From Mycolicibacterium mengxianglii (GTDB taxonomy: Bacteria > Actinomycetota > Actinomycetes > Mycobacteriales > Mycobacteriaceae): DNA of 64,000 bases. The translations under genes and the position numbers were made by a program. The first letter of the stretch is position 1; each line of letters starts with the position of its first letter. The DNA is taken from NCBI RefSeq assembly GCF_015710575.1, contig NZ_CP065373.1, positions 4,030,001-4,094,000 of the forward strand, given 5' to 3'. The notes under the pieces are model-generated. The model did not search any database. It was given only the letters and a program-made list of their open reading frames with translations, and was not told the DNA's origin. Shown piece after piece: positions 26,030 through 34,410 of the stretch.

Positions 26030-27784
26030 ATGATTCAGGAACATCGCTACGACGTCGTGATCGTCGGTGCCGGTGGCGCCGGCATGCGGGCTGCCGTCGA
26101 GGCAGGTCCGCGGGCCCGCACCGCGGTGCTGACCAAGCTCTACCCCACCCGGTCGCACACCGGCGCGGCGCAGGGCGGCATGTGCGCCGCGCTGGCCAAC
26201 GTCGAAGAAGACAACTGGGAATGGCACACCTTCGACACGGTCAAGGGCGGCGACTACCTCGCCGACCAGGACGCCGTGGAGATCATGGCCAAAGAAGCCA
26301 TCGACGCGGTACTCGACCTCGAGAAGATGGGGATGCCGTTCAACCGCACCCCGGAAGGCCGCATCGATCAGCGCCGCTTCGGCGGGCATACCCGCGATCA
26401 CGGCAAGGCACCGGTGCGCCGCGCCTGTTACGCCGCCGACCGCACCGGCCACATGATCCTGCAGACGCTGTACCAAAACTGCGTCAAGCACGACGTGGAG
26501 TTCTTCAACGAGTTCTACGCCCTCGACATCACCCTGACCGAGACGGCCAACGGCCCGGTGGCCACCGGCGTGGTCGCCTACGAGTTGGCGACCGGGGACA
26601 TCCATGTCTTCCACGCCAAGGCGATCGTCTTCGCCACCGGCGGGTCGGGCCGGATGTACAAGACCACCTCCAACGCGCACACCCTGACCGGCGACGGCCT
26701 GGGCATCGTGTTCCGTAAGGGTCTTCCCTTGGAGGACATGGAGTTCCACCAGTTCCATCCGACCGGCCTGGCCGGCCTGGGCATCCTGATCTCCGAGGCT
26801 GTCCGTGGTGAGGGTGGCCGGCTGCTCAACGCCGACGGTGAGCGGTTCATGGAGCGCTACGCCCCGACGATCGTCGACCTGGCTCCGCGTGACATCGTGG
26901 CCCGCTCCATGGTGCTCGAGGTGCTCGAAGGCCGCGGCGCCGGACCCAACAAGGATTACGTCTACATCGACGTGCGCCACCTCGGAGCCGACGTACTCGA
27001 GGCCAAGCTGCCCGACATCACCGAGTTCGCCCGCACCTACCTCGGCGTCGATCCGGTCACGGAGTTGGTCCCGGTGTACCCGACGTGCCACTACGTGATG
27101 GGCGGCATCCCCACCACCATCACCGGGCAGGTGCTGCGCGACAACGACACCGTTGTCCCGGGGCTGTTCGCCGCCGGCGAGTGCGCGTGTGTGTCGGTGC
27201 ACGGGGCCAACCGGCTGGGCACCAACTCGCTGCTGGACATCAACGTGTTCGGACGTCGTGCGGGCATCGCCGCCGCCGAATACGCGGCCGGGCACGATTT
27301 CGTCGAGCTGCCCCCGACGCCGGCATCCATGGTGGTCGACTGGGTCGGCGACATCCTCTCCGAGCACGGCCACGAGCGCGTCGCCGACATCCGCGGTGAG
27401 CTGCAGCAGTCGATGGACAACAACGCCGCGGTGTTCCGCACCGAGGAAACCCTCAAGCAGGCGCTGACCGACATCCACGCACTCAAGGAGCGCTACTCCC
27501 GAATCACCGTGCACGACAAGGGAAAGCGCTACAACAGCGACCTGCTGGAGGCAATCGAGCTCGGATTCCTCCTGGAGTTGGCCGAAGTCACCGTCGTTGG
27601 TGCGTTGAATCGCAAGGAATCTCGCGGCGGCCATGCTCGCGAGGATTACCCCAACCGCGATGACACCAACTACCTGCGCCACACCATGGCCTACAAAGAG
27701 GGTTCAGATCTGCTGAGCGACATCCGGCTGGACTACAAGCCCGTGGTCCAGACCCGGTATGAGCCGATGGAACGGAAGTACTGA
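26030..27784 (+). CDS. sdhA: Succinate dehydrogenase flavoprotein subunit
   Basis: The catalytic subunit: oxidises succinate to fumarate using covalently bound FAD. 584 residues. The FAD motif YDVVIVGAGGAGMRAAVEA is at the N-terminus. RSHTGAAQGGMCAAL holds the His for covalent FAD. The active site includes HPTGLAGLGILISEAVRGEGG and the catalytic Arg region ARSMVLEVLEGRG. HGANRLGTNSLLD is the second FAD block. The C-terminal helical and capping domains are complete. Position three in sdhCDAB; corresponds to Rv3318. Confidence 0.97.
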   Translation: MIQEHRYDVVIVGAGGAGMRAAVEAGPRARTAVLTKLYPTRSHTGAAQGGMCAALANVEEDNWEWHTFDTVKGGDYLADQDAVEIMAKEAIDAVLDLEKMGMPFNRTPEGRIDQRRFGGHTRDHGKAPVRRACYAADRTGHMILQTLYQNCVKHDVEFFNEFYALDITLTETANGPVATGVVAYELATGDIHVFHAKAIVFATGGSGRMYKTTSNAHTLTGDGLGIVFRKGLPLEDMEFHQFHPTGLAGLGILISEAVRGEGGRLLNADGERFMERYAPTIVDLAPRDIVARSMVLEVLEGRGAGPNKDYVYIDVRHLGADVLEAKLPDITEFARTYLGVDPVTELVPVYPTCHYVMGGIPTTITGQVLRDNDTVVPGLFAAGECACVSVHGANRLGTNSLLDINVFGRRAGIAAAEYAAGHDFVELPPTPASMVVDWVGDILSEHGHERVADIRGELQQSMDNNAAVFRTEETLKQALTDIHALKERYSRITVHDKGKRYNSDLLEAIELGFLLELAEVTVVGALNRKESRGGHAREDYPNRDDTNYLRHTMAYKEGSDLLSDIRLDYKPVVQTRYEPMERKY

Positions 27785-27789
27785 TCACT

Positions 27790-28572
27790 ATGACTGCTGT
27801 TCTCGATAAGCCAGAAGCCGGCGATCCGCCGTTGCCGCCCGTCCCTGACGAGGCCGTGATGGTGACGCTGAAGATCGCCCGGTTCAACCCGGAAAACCCT
27901 GACGCAGCGGGCTTTCAGAGCTTTCGTGTGCCCTGCCTGCCGACGGACCGGCTGCTCAACCTGCTCACCTATGTCAAGAGCTACCTCGACGGCACGTTGA
28001 CGTTCCGCCGGTCCTGCGCGCACGGTGTGTGCGGCTCGGATGCCATGCGCATCAACGGGGTCAACCGGCTGGCGTGCAAGGTGCTGATGCGCGACATGCT
28101 CCCCAAGAAAGCCGACAAGCAGCTCACCATCACCATCGAGCCGATCCGCGGTCTGCCCGTGGAGAAGGACCTCGTGGTGAACATGGAACCCTTCTTCGAC
28201 GCCTACCGCGCCGTGAAGCCGTTCCTGATCACTAGCGGCAACCCGCCCACCCGCGAGCGGATCCAGAGTCAGACCGACCGCGCGCGTTACGACGACACCA
28301 CCAAGTGCATCCTGTGCGCCTGCTGCACCACCAGTTGCCCCGTGTACTGGAGCGACGGGTCGTACTTCGGCCCCGCCGCGATCGTCAACGCGCACCGGTT
28401 CATCTTCGACTCGCGTGACGAGGCGGCAGCTGAACGGCTGGACATCCTCAACGAGGTCGACGGGGTGTGGCGCTGCCGCACCACGTTCAACTGCACCGAG
28501 TCCTGCCCGCGCGGCATCGAGGTCACCAAGGCGATCCAGGAGGTCAAGCGCGCACTGCTGTTCGCGCGCTAG
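27790..28572 (+). CDS. sdhB: Succinate dehydrogenase iron-sulfur subunit
   Basis: Carries electrons from FAD to quinone. 260 residues. [2Fe-2S] ligands are in RRSCAHGVCGSDAMRING...LACK (about 75-97). The [4Fe-4S] motif is KCILCACCTTSCPVYW and the [3Fe-4S] motif NCTESCPRGIEVTKAI. The gap after sdhA is five bases. The TAG stop lies within the first copy of a 24-bp repeat that may form the operon's 3' end. It corresponds to Rv3319. Confidence 0.96.
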   Translation: MTAVLDKPEAGDPPLPPVPDEAVMVTLKIARFNPENPDAAGFQSFRVPCLPTDRLLNLLTYVKSYLDGTLTFRRSCAHGVCGSDAMRINGVNRLACKVLMRDMLPKKADKQLTITIEPIRGLPVEKDLVVNMEPFFDAYRAVKPFLITSGNPPTRERIQSQTDRARYDDTTKCILCACCTTSCPVYWSDGSYFGPAAIVNAHRFIFDSRDEAAAERLDILNEVDGVWRCRTTFNCTESCPRGIEVTKAIQEVKRALLFAR

Positions 28573-28617
28573 ACCCTGGGGTCCCCTCCGTTAGCGCTAG
28601 ACCCTGGGGTCCCCTCC
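28566..28617 (+). repeat. Two perfect 24-bp direct repeats at the end of sdhB
   Basis: Copies at 28566-28589 and 28594-28617 are identical and start 28 bp apart. Each begins GCGCTAGACCC and contains GACCC-TG-GGGTC, able to form a small hairpin. The first copy contains the sdhB stop codon. Tandem hairpins at an operon end suggest a transcription terminator or 3'-end stabiliser, though no U tract follows. Confidence 0.75.
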
Positions 28618-28625
28618 CACCCAGC

Positions 28626-28643
28626 GCGAGCGTGCGCGTCCCC
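28626..28643. repeat. GAGCGTGCG-family repeat, half copy 1
   Basis: GCGAGCGTGCGCGTCCCC is one arm of the dispersed family (the reverse complement of the right arm of copies 2 and 3, with one mismatch). No matching second arm is evident nearby. Confidence 0.5.
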
Positions 28644-28742
28644 GCTCAACACGCCGCCGGTTTTCCGTAGACAGCGCCCGCTCAGCGCGCTATCCACAGC
28701 GGTGGCTACCGCCGGCGGCGCACCCGTCGCAGCATCTGCGTC

Positions 28743-29625
28743 ATGCATGGCGACATCGACGCATTGCTGCACTCGCAGGGCGGCGTCGCGACCACCGGCC
28801 AGTTACTGGACGTCATCGGCCGCGCGCGGTTCGAGTCTCAGGTCAACTCCGGCGACCTGGTGGCGGTGTGGACGGGCATCTACAGCCGCACCGAACCCAC
28901 CAACGAGTTGCGGCTGCGCGGGCTGGACCTGCGTGCCGGCGAGCCGGTCGCCATCTGCCTCGGCACCGCCGCGAACGCCTATGGTTTCGGCGTCGAGGAC
29001 ATCAGCGATCTGCACGTCCTTACTCCCCCGGGCCACCAGCTGCGCAACAGTGACGGCCTGGTGGTGCACCGGCGCGAGGGCGCGCCACTGGCGATGGTCG
29101 AGGGTCGGCCCGCCACCGCACCCGCCTGGACGGCTGTCGAGGTGGCCCGGAATCTACATCGTCCCCGGGCACTGGCCACCCTGGATGCGGCGCTGCGCAG
29201 CGGTACCTGTGATCAACGGCAGCTGCTGCTGGCCGCCGCGCGCCAGAAGGGCCGGCGCGGAATCGTGAATGTCCGTGAGCTGATCCCCCTGGCCCGCCCC
29301 GAAGCGGAGTCACCGATGGAAAGCGAAGCGCGACTGGCGATGCACGACGGCGGGCTGCCCGACCCGGAACTCCAGTACCAGATCGTCGACCGGGACGGCA
29401 GGATCTGGCGTCGACTTTGCCTGGCCTGACTGCAGACTGGCGGTCGAGTACGACGGGTTCGATTGGCATTCCGGCCCCGACGACTTCAGTAGGGACCGCC
29501 AGAAGCAGGCTGCGTTGCACGAAGTCGGGTGGACGACGATGTCGATAGTGTCCGACGACGTGCGGCGCCTGACCCGAGAAATGGTGCGCCGCATTGATCA
29601 TCGGCTCCGCCGGACGGCCGCGTGA
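28743..29625 (+). pseudogene. DUF559/AbiEi-like nuclease-domain protein, frameshifted
   Basis: Reads as one gene only with a frameshift. Frame 1 (28743-29429) gives a winged-helix AbiEi-like N-terminus (LLHSQGGVATTGQLLDVIG) and a middle region ending QIVDRDGRIWR. It then slips out of frame and stops. From about 29412 another frame continues DFAWPDCRLAVEYDGFDWH and runs to TGA 29625, the Vsr/DUF559-like nuclease half with an acidic core. The expected junction W-R-V-D-F would be restored by a second GT at 29410-29411, so a 2-bp GTGT slippage deletion is likely. The family is abundant in mycobacteria; its role is unknown. Confidence 0.8.
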
Positions 29626-29679
29626 GCGTGCGCAAACCACGAGATGCGATCGGCGCGCCGGCCGGGGACACGCACGCTC
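29624..29679. repeat. Intergenic inverted repeat (GAGCGTGCG family), copy 2
   Basis: GAGCGTGCG (29624-29632) pairs perfectly with CGCACGCTC (29671-29679). The right side carries GGGGACACGCACGCTCG, shared with copy 3 at 32718-32775. It lies between the DUF559 pseudogene and the hydrolase gene and could serve as a bidirectional terminator or be a small dispersed element. Confidence 0.65.
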
Positions 29680-29694
29680 GGCCAAAGGGGTTGG

Positions 29695-30558
29695 TTAGAG
29701 GCGGCGGGACAGGAAGTCGTTGATCAGTGCGGCGACTTCGGTCACGGCGCTCTCCAGCAGGAAGTGTCCGCCGTCGAGTAGGTGGATCTCGGCATCGGCG
29801 GCGTCGTCGGCGAACGCACGCGCTCCGTCCGGCCCGAAGATCAGATCACCGCTGCCCCACACCGCGAGCACCGGAACCCCGCTGACGCGCAGGTACTCGT
29901 GCAGCGCCGGATAGAGCTTGGGGTTGGTCGCGTAGTCGAGAAACAGCTTGAGCTGCACCGCGTCGTTGCCCCGGCGCGACACCAGAGCGAAGTCGTGAGT
30001 CCAGGTGTCGGGACTGACGACGCTCGGATCCGCCACGCCCGTCACGTACTGCCATTTGATGGCCTCCATGGTGAGCATGGTGCGCAGGTCCGCTTCGGTC
30101 TCCGGGGTCTGCTCGCGCTGATAGTTCCACACTGCCGTCCAGCCCTCGGCGACGAATCCGGCGTCGTAGCCGTTCCCGTTCTGCGTGATGATCGCGGTGA
30201 GTGCCTGCGGGTCACGAAGCGCCAGGCGCCACCCGATCGGGGCGCCGTAGTCCTGCACGTAGATCGCGTATCTGGTGACCCCGAGCTGAGTCAGCAGACC
30301 CGCGGTGAGTTCGGCCAGCGCGTCGAAGGTGTAGTCGAACTCATCAACCGTCGGGGCGTCGGAGAAGCCGAACCCCAGCATGTCCGGCGCGATCACCCGA
30401 TAGCGGTCGGCCAGGAGCGGGATCAGCTCACGGAACATGAACGAGCTGGTCGGGTAGCCGTGCAGGAGCACGAGAACCGGTGCGTCGACGTTGCCGGCCT
30501 CCCGGTAGAAGAGCCGCCGTCCGGCGACGGTGGCGTAGCGGTGATGCACTGAAACCAT
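29695..30558 (-). CDS. Alpha/beta hydrolase with Asp nucleophile (epoxide hydrolase/dehalogenase-like)
   Basis: A 287-residue alpha/beta hydrolase. The oxyanion block is VLLHGYPTSSFMFRELIP. The nucleophile elbow reads YVQDYGAPIGWRLAL, with Asp where esterases have Ser; this is the arrangement of epoxide hydrolases and haloalkane dehalogenases (usually HDWGG). The catalytic His lies in LLDGGHFLLES, with an acid in VWGSGDLIFGP. The substrate is unknown. It is divergent from a CGNR zinc-finger regulator; both genes have the same GGTTAGT sequence before the ATG. Confidence 0.82.
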   Translation of the reverse strand: MVSVHHRYATVAGRRLFYREAGNVDAPVLVLLHGYPTSSFMFRELIPLLADRYRVIAPDMLGFGFSDAPTVDEFDYTFDALAELTAGLLTQLGVTRYAIYVQDYGAPIGWRLALRDPQALTAIITQNGNGYDAGFVAEGWTAVWNYQREQTPETEADLRTMLTMEAIKWQYVTGVADPSVVSPDTWTHDFALVSRRGNDAVQLKLFLDYATNPKLYPALHEYLRVSGVPVLAVWGSGDLIFGPDGARAFADDAADAEIHLLDGGHFLLESAVTEVAALINDFLSRRL

Positions 30559-30642
30559 GACTAACCCCTTAAATCGGTTTTTCTAGTTAGCCCAGTGAAC
30601 GTGGAAACATGTAACCTGTCAAGTACATCTTGGAGGTTAGTT
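30559..30642. promoter_or_regulatory. Divergent promoter region with mirrored GGTTAGT
   Basis: The 84-bp gap between the hydrolase and CGNR genes is AT-rich. GGTTAGT precedes the ATG by one base on both strands (30635-30641 on plus; complement of 30560-30566 on minus). This 7-bp terminal inverted repeat may be a shared regulator site or matching leaders. Only the plus-strand copy also has a GGAGG. Confidence 0.5.
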
Positions 30643-31167
30643 ATGGATCTGTGCACGACGACAGCCGCGGACGAGGCGCTCCTGCTCGACCTGCTCAACA
30701 CCACGCCCGTGATCGACGGCGTCCCCACCGACGCCTTGGCCGACTTCGACACCGCCGCGCGCTGGATGCAGGACCACGACATCCCGGCCCGAGAGGCGGA
30801 ATGGACCGCCCTGGTCAGCGCCCGTTCGACGCTGCAAGCCATCAGCCGCGGCGAGCAGTCGCCTACGACGCTGCAGCCCTTTCTGACCGCGGCACGACTG
30901 GAACCGGTCGCCCAGGAGGACGGCGTGCGCTGGCAGCTCGTCGTCGACGGCGACACCAGCGGCGCGGTGCGGGCCGCGCTCGCCTGGGACGGGTTGCGGC
31001 TCACCAGCCCCGGTCGGCTCCGGCCCTGCGCCAACACCGAGTGTCAGCTGTTCCTCATCGACCGCAGCAAGCCCAACACCGCGCGATGGTGCTCCATGGC
31101 CCTCTGTGGCAACCGAATGAAAGCCCGCAGACACTATCGGCGGGCCCGTTCCAGCGAAGAGCACTGA
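30643..31167 (+). CDS. CGNR zinc-finger regulator (ABATE domain)
   Basis: A 174-residue regulator. ATG 30643 follows GGAGG with six bases between; an upstream GTG (30595) is not supported. The N-terminal region (about 1-120, starting MDLCTTTAADEALLLDLLNT) is ABATE-like, thought to bind a ligand. The C-terminal CGNR finger contains CANTECQLFLID and ARWCSMALCGNRMKARRHY (about 133-168), a four-Cys zinc site with the signature CGNR. It probably regulates the divergent hydrolase. Confidence 0.87.
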   Translation: MDLCTTTAADEALLLDLLNTTPVIDGVPTDALADFDTAARWMQDHDIPAREAEWTALVSARSTLQAISRGEQSPTTLQPFLTAARLEPVAQEDGVRWQLVVDGDTSGAVRAALAWDGLRLTSPGRLRPCANTECQLFLIDRSKPNTARWCSMALCGNRMKARRHYRRARSSEEH

Positions 31168-31206
31168 CCCCTGTCACACTTCGGTGCGCTGTCTCGTCTA
31201 CCCGGT

Positions 31207-31800
31207 ATGACGACAACACGCATTCCCCCGGTGCCACCGCAGCGGGCTCCCCTGCTGACCCGCCTGCTGTATCGCTACGCCAAGCGGCGGTTCGGCGAAG
31301 TACCTGAACCGTTCACCGTCTACGCCCACCGCACCGGCCTCATGGTGGCGGGCGCGGTCCACGAAACGCTGCTGGAGCGCGCATCGACAACGTTGCCCAC
31401 CAACGTCCGCGAGCTGGCCGTCTACTGGACCGCCCGCACCGTCGGCTGCTCATGGTGTGTCGACTTCGGTTCCATGCTGATGCGCCTCGACGGCCTGGAT
31501 ATGCAGCGGCTCAAGGACATCGACGACTATCAGACCTCCACGGCATTCTCCGACGACGAGCGCGCGGCGATCGCCTACGCCGACGCCATGACCACCGACC
31601 CGCACCGGATCACCGACGAGCAGGTCGCCGACCTGCGCCGCCGCTTCGGCGATGCGGGTGCCTTGGAGCTGACATATCAGATCGGCACGGAGAACATGCG
31701 GGCCCGGGTCAACAGCGCGCTGGGTATCACCGAGCAGGGCTTCAGTTCGGGCGACGCGTGCCGGGTGCCGTGGGACCCGCCGCCAACGGCGAGGCCGTGA
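31207..31800 (+). CDS. AhpD-like carboxymuconolactone decarboxylase-family protein
   Basis: A 197-residue CMD-fold protein. The redox motif is TVGCSWCVDFGSML (Cys-x2-Cys, about residues 80-93); the downstream His of AhpD is not in the usual place. The helical core contains LPTNVRELAVYWTA and the C-terminal ALELTYQIGTENMRARVNSALG. It is convergent with, and overlaps by 59 bp, an ECF41-type sigma factor gene. ECF41 sigma factors are known to be linked to CMD/oxidoreductase/epimerase (COE) genes, so this is the likely partner and target. Confidence 0.87.
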   Translation: MTTTRIPPVPPQRAPLLTRLLYRYAKRRFGEVPEPFTVYAHRTGLMVAGAVHETLLERASTTLPTNVRELAVYWTARTVGCSWCVDFGSMLMRLDGLDMQRLKDIDDYQTSTAFSDDERAAIAYADAMTTDPHRITDEQVADLRRRFGDAGALELTYQIGTENMRARVNSALGITEQGFSSGDACRVPWDPPPTARP

Positions 31801-32686
31801 ACTTGTCGGGGTTGGCGATATCCCACACTGCCGCGACCTTCCCGTCGCGGACGGTCAGAGCGATGATGTGCGGCTGCATGGCGGGATAGCCGCCCGACGG
31901 CGGCCGGCCCGGGGTGTAGACGCCGAGGTCGCCGTTGACGAGCGCGAGCTGGGCCGAGGTGACGAAACCGGGGCCGTAGCGCGTGGCCAGCCCGAACATG
32001 AACCGGGCCACCTTGTCAGGGCCGCGGATCACCTGCACGGCAGTCGGTGCACGACGGTTCGAGTCGCCAGTGAACGTCACCTCAGGATGCAGCATCGCGA
32101 CCACACCGGCCAGATCGCCGTCTGCCATCGCCACCAGCAGCCGGCCCACCAATTCGTCATGTCCGGCATGGCGCTGCGGGGCCGGGGCGTCGGCGACGAG
32201 TCGCCTTGCGCGCGAGGCGAGTTGGCGGGCCGCAGGCGCGGTACTGCCGAGCACGTCGGCCACCTCCTCGAACGGCACCCCGAACCCGTCGTGCAACACA
32301 AATGCCACCCGCTGGTCTGGGCTGAGCCGCTCCAGGACCACCATCGCCGCAAAGCGGGCGTCCTCATCAGCGACCACCGCGGCCAACGGGTCCGGTTCGT
32401 CCATGCGGGTGACCACCGGCTCGGGCAACCAGTGCCCCAGATAGGTCTCGCGCCGACGGGTCGCCGAGCGCAGCCGGTCCAGGGCGAGCCGGCTCACCAC
32501 CGTCGTCAGCCAGGCCCGCGGATCGGTCACCTCGGGCCCCGACGTGTGGGTGCGTTCCCAGCGCAACCACGCGTCCTGCACCACATCCTCGGCGTCGGCA
32601 AATGTTCCGGCGAGCCGGTAAGCCACCGCCAGCAGGTGCGGCCGCAGCGCCTCGAAGTGCTCTGTGCGCCTCGCTGAGGACGTCAT
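31742..32686 (-). CDS. ECF sigma factor, ECF41/SigJ type with SnoaL C-domain
   Basis: A 314-residue ECF sigma factor without a separate anti-sigma gene. Region 2: LRPHLLAVAYRLAGTFADAEDVVQDAWLRW (quoted in part). The linker has the ECF41 hallmark WLPEP (residues 86-90). Region 4 runs from LERLSPDQRVAFVLHD to APAARQLASRARRLV. The C-terminal SnoaL-like extension (about 185-305) ends with NPDKF, matching the ECF41 NPDKL motif that modulates activity. The start is ATG 32686. It is convergent with the CMD-family gene, the typical ECF41 partner. Confidence 0.9.
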   Translation of the reverse strand: MTSSARRTEHFEALRPHLLAVAYRLAGTFADAEDVVQDAWLRWERTHTSGPEVTDPRAWLTTVVSRLALDRLRSATRRRETYLGHWLPEPVVTRMDEPDPLAAVVADEDARFAAMVVLERLSPDQRVAFVLHDGFGVPFEEVADVLGSTAPAARQLASRARRLVADAPAPQRHAGHDELVGRLLVAMADGDLAGVVAMLHPEVTFTGDSNRRAPTAVQVIRGPDKVARFMFGLATRYGPGFVTSAQLALVNGDLGVYTPGRPPSGGYPAMQPHIIALTVRDGKVAAVWDIANPDKFTASPLAAGPTAPGTRRPN

Positions 32687-32717
32687 GAATCCGAGCGTAA
32701 CCCCGCACTCGACGACA

Positions 32718-32775
32718 CGAGCGTGCGCACAATACGTGCTGGCGGCGGCATGTCTTACGGGGACACGCACGCTCG
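32718..32775. repeat. Intergenic inverted repeat (GAGCGTGCG family), copy 3
   Basis: CGAGCGTGCG (32718-32727) pairs perfectly with CGCACGCTCG (32766-32775). The right side GGGGACACGCACGCTCG is identical to that of copy 2. It lies in the 194-bp gap between the sigma factor and the first permease, at the left edge of the catabolic island. Confidence 0.65.
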
Positions 32776-32880
32776 CGGGAAGTGGGCGGGGGCAACCGGT
32801 TTCGGAGCGGCCGCGCCGGGCCGGAAAACATTCGGTCGTATCACCTCGCCGCACCCACCTGGACCGTATATTCAGCAACC

Positions 32881-34389
32881 ATGGCAATAGCGCAACCGCC
32901 GGCCCCCGCCCCCACCGGCAAGGGCTTGCAGGCCGACGCCTTGGGACTCGTCGGCAACATCGTGATCGGGTTGGCGGCGGTCGCCCCGGCCTACAGCCTC
33001 GCCGCCACCCTGGGCTACGTGGTGCTGGCAGTCGGCGACAAAGCGCCGTCGATGTTCGTGCTGGCGTTCATCCCGATGCTCCTGGTGGCCTTCGCCTACA
33101 AGGAACTCGCCCAGGACACCCCCGACTGCGGCACCACCTTCACCTGGGGCACCAAAGCATTCGGCCCGTGGATCGGCTGGATCGGCGGCTGGGGACTGGC
33201 GGTGTCGGCAATCATCGTGCTGGCCAACGTCTCCGAGGTCGCCGCCATCTACCTGTTCAAATTCCTCGGACAGGACTCGCTGGCCGACAACCTGCCCGCC
33301 AAGGTGCTACTGGGCTCGTTCTTCATCGTCGCGATGACGCTGCTGAGCGCCCGCGGCATCGTGGTGTCCGAACGCGTCCAGAACGTGCTGATCGCCATCC
33401 AATTCGCGGTGCTGATCGTGGTCAGCGTCATCGCCTTGGCCCGGGTCGTCGCCGGGGGCGCCGGCGAGCAGGCCATCTCCCCCAGATTGTCCTGGCTGTG
33501 GCCCAGCGGACTGGATTCCTCCGCCATCGCCGCCGCCGTCATCCTGTGCATCTTCATCTACTGGGGCTGGGACGCCTGCCTGGCCGTCGGCGAAGAGACC
33601 AAGAACCCGGGCAGGACCCCGGGCATCGCGGCCGTCATCACCACGCTGATCCTGGTCTGCACCTACGTGCTGGTCGCCTATGCGGTGCAGTCGTTCGCCG
33701 GCTTCGGCGACACCGGGATCGGGCTGAGCAACGAGGAGAACAGCGACGACGTGCTGACCATCCTGGGCGAACCCGTCGCGGGTGCGGTGGCCGCCTCACT
33801 GCTGCTGCTCACGGTCTCGATCTCCGGGCTGTCCTCCACGCAGACCACGATCCTGCCCACCGCTCGGGGCACACTGTCGATGGCCGTCTACGAAGCCATC
33901 CCCAAGCGCTTCGCCAGCGTGCACCCCCGCTACATGACACCGGCGTTCGGCACCATCGTGATGGGCCTGGCCGCGTTGGTCTTCTATCTGGTGCTGTCGT
34001 TCTTGTCCGAGAACGCCCTGGCCGACTCGGTGGCGTCCCTGGGTCTGGCCGTCGCCTTCTACTACGGCGTGACCGCATACGCGTGTGTCTGGTATTTCCG
34101 CAGGACGCTGTTCGAGTCCGCCCGCAACCTGTTCTTTCGCGGCATCTTCCCGCTGCTGGGTGCGCTGGCGATGACCTGGGCCTTCATCCAGAGCGCGGTG
34201 GACATGATCGCGCCCGATTACGGGTACACCGCGTTCGGGCCGGTGGGCGGGGTGTTCGTGCTGGGAGTTGGCATGCTGGTGCTCGGCATCCCGCTGATGT
34301 TGGCCTGCTTCGCGTTCGGCACCAAGCGCTTCTTCCGCGGCGAAACACTCACCGCAACAACCGAAGTAAAGGTTCCAGACGTATTGTGA
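32881..34389 (+). CDS. APC-family amino acid/polyamine permease
   Basis: A 502-residue transporter with about 12 hydrophobic helices. ATG 32881 opens MAIAQPPAPAPTGKG. APC features: GNIVIGLAAVAPAYSLAATLG (helix 1 unwound Gly region), the CGTTFTWGTKAFGPWIGWIGG block of helix 3, and YWGWDACLAVGEETKNPGRT, the E-E-x-x-x-P motif of amino acid permeases. A USP-domain gene follows after 21 bp, so the two are probably co-transcribed. Substrate is not deducible; context suggests amines or amino acids. Confidence 0.88.
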   Translation: MAIAQPPAPAPTGKGLQADALGLVGNIVIGLAAVAPAYSLAATLGYVVLAVGDKAPSMFVLAFIPMLLVAFAYKELAQDTPDCGTTFTWGTKAFGPWIGWIGGWGLAVSAIIVLANVSEVAAIYLFKFLGQDSLADNLPAKVLLGSFFIVAMTLLSARGIVVSERVQNVLIAIQFAVLIVVSVIALARVVAGGAGEQAISPRLSWLWPSGLDSSAIAAAVILCIFIYWGWDACLAVGEETKNPGRTPGIAAVITTLILVCTYVLVAYAVQSFAGFGDTGIGLSNEENSDDVLTILGEPVAGAVAASLLLLTVSISGLSSTQTTILPTARGTLSMAVYEAIPKRFASVHPRYMTPAFGTIVMGLAALVFYLVLSFLSENALADSVASLGLAVAFYYGVTAYACVWYFRRTLFESARNLFFRGIFPLLGALAMTWAFIQSAVDMIAPDYGYTAFGPVGGVFVLGVGMLVLGIPLMLACFAFGTKRFFRGETLTATTEVKVPDVL

Positions 34390-34410
34390 ATTGAAAGTGC
34401 GGGGACAGCT

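Noticed and set aside
25346..27682. Long minus-strand frame (778 codons) opposite sdhC-sdhA
   Set aside because: Antisense shadow of a conserved sdh operon; no domains, no ribosome-binding site, composition typical of reverse-frame GC bias.
29695..30558. Calling the Asp-nucleophile hydrolase a haloalkane dehalogenase by name
   Set aside because: The elbow is QDYGA rather than HDWGG and halide-binding Trp/Asn residues cannot be confirmed by eye; only the wider class is supported.
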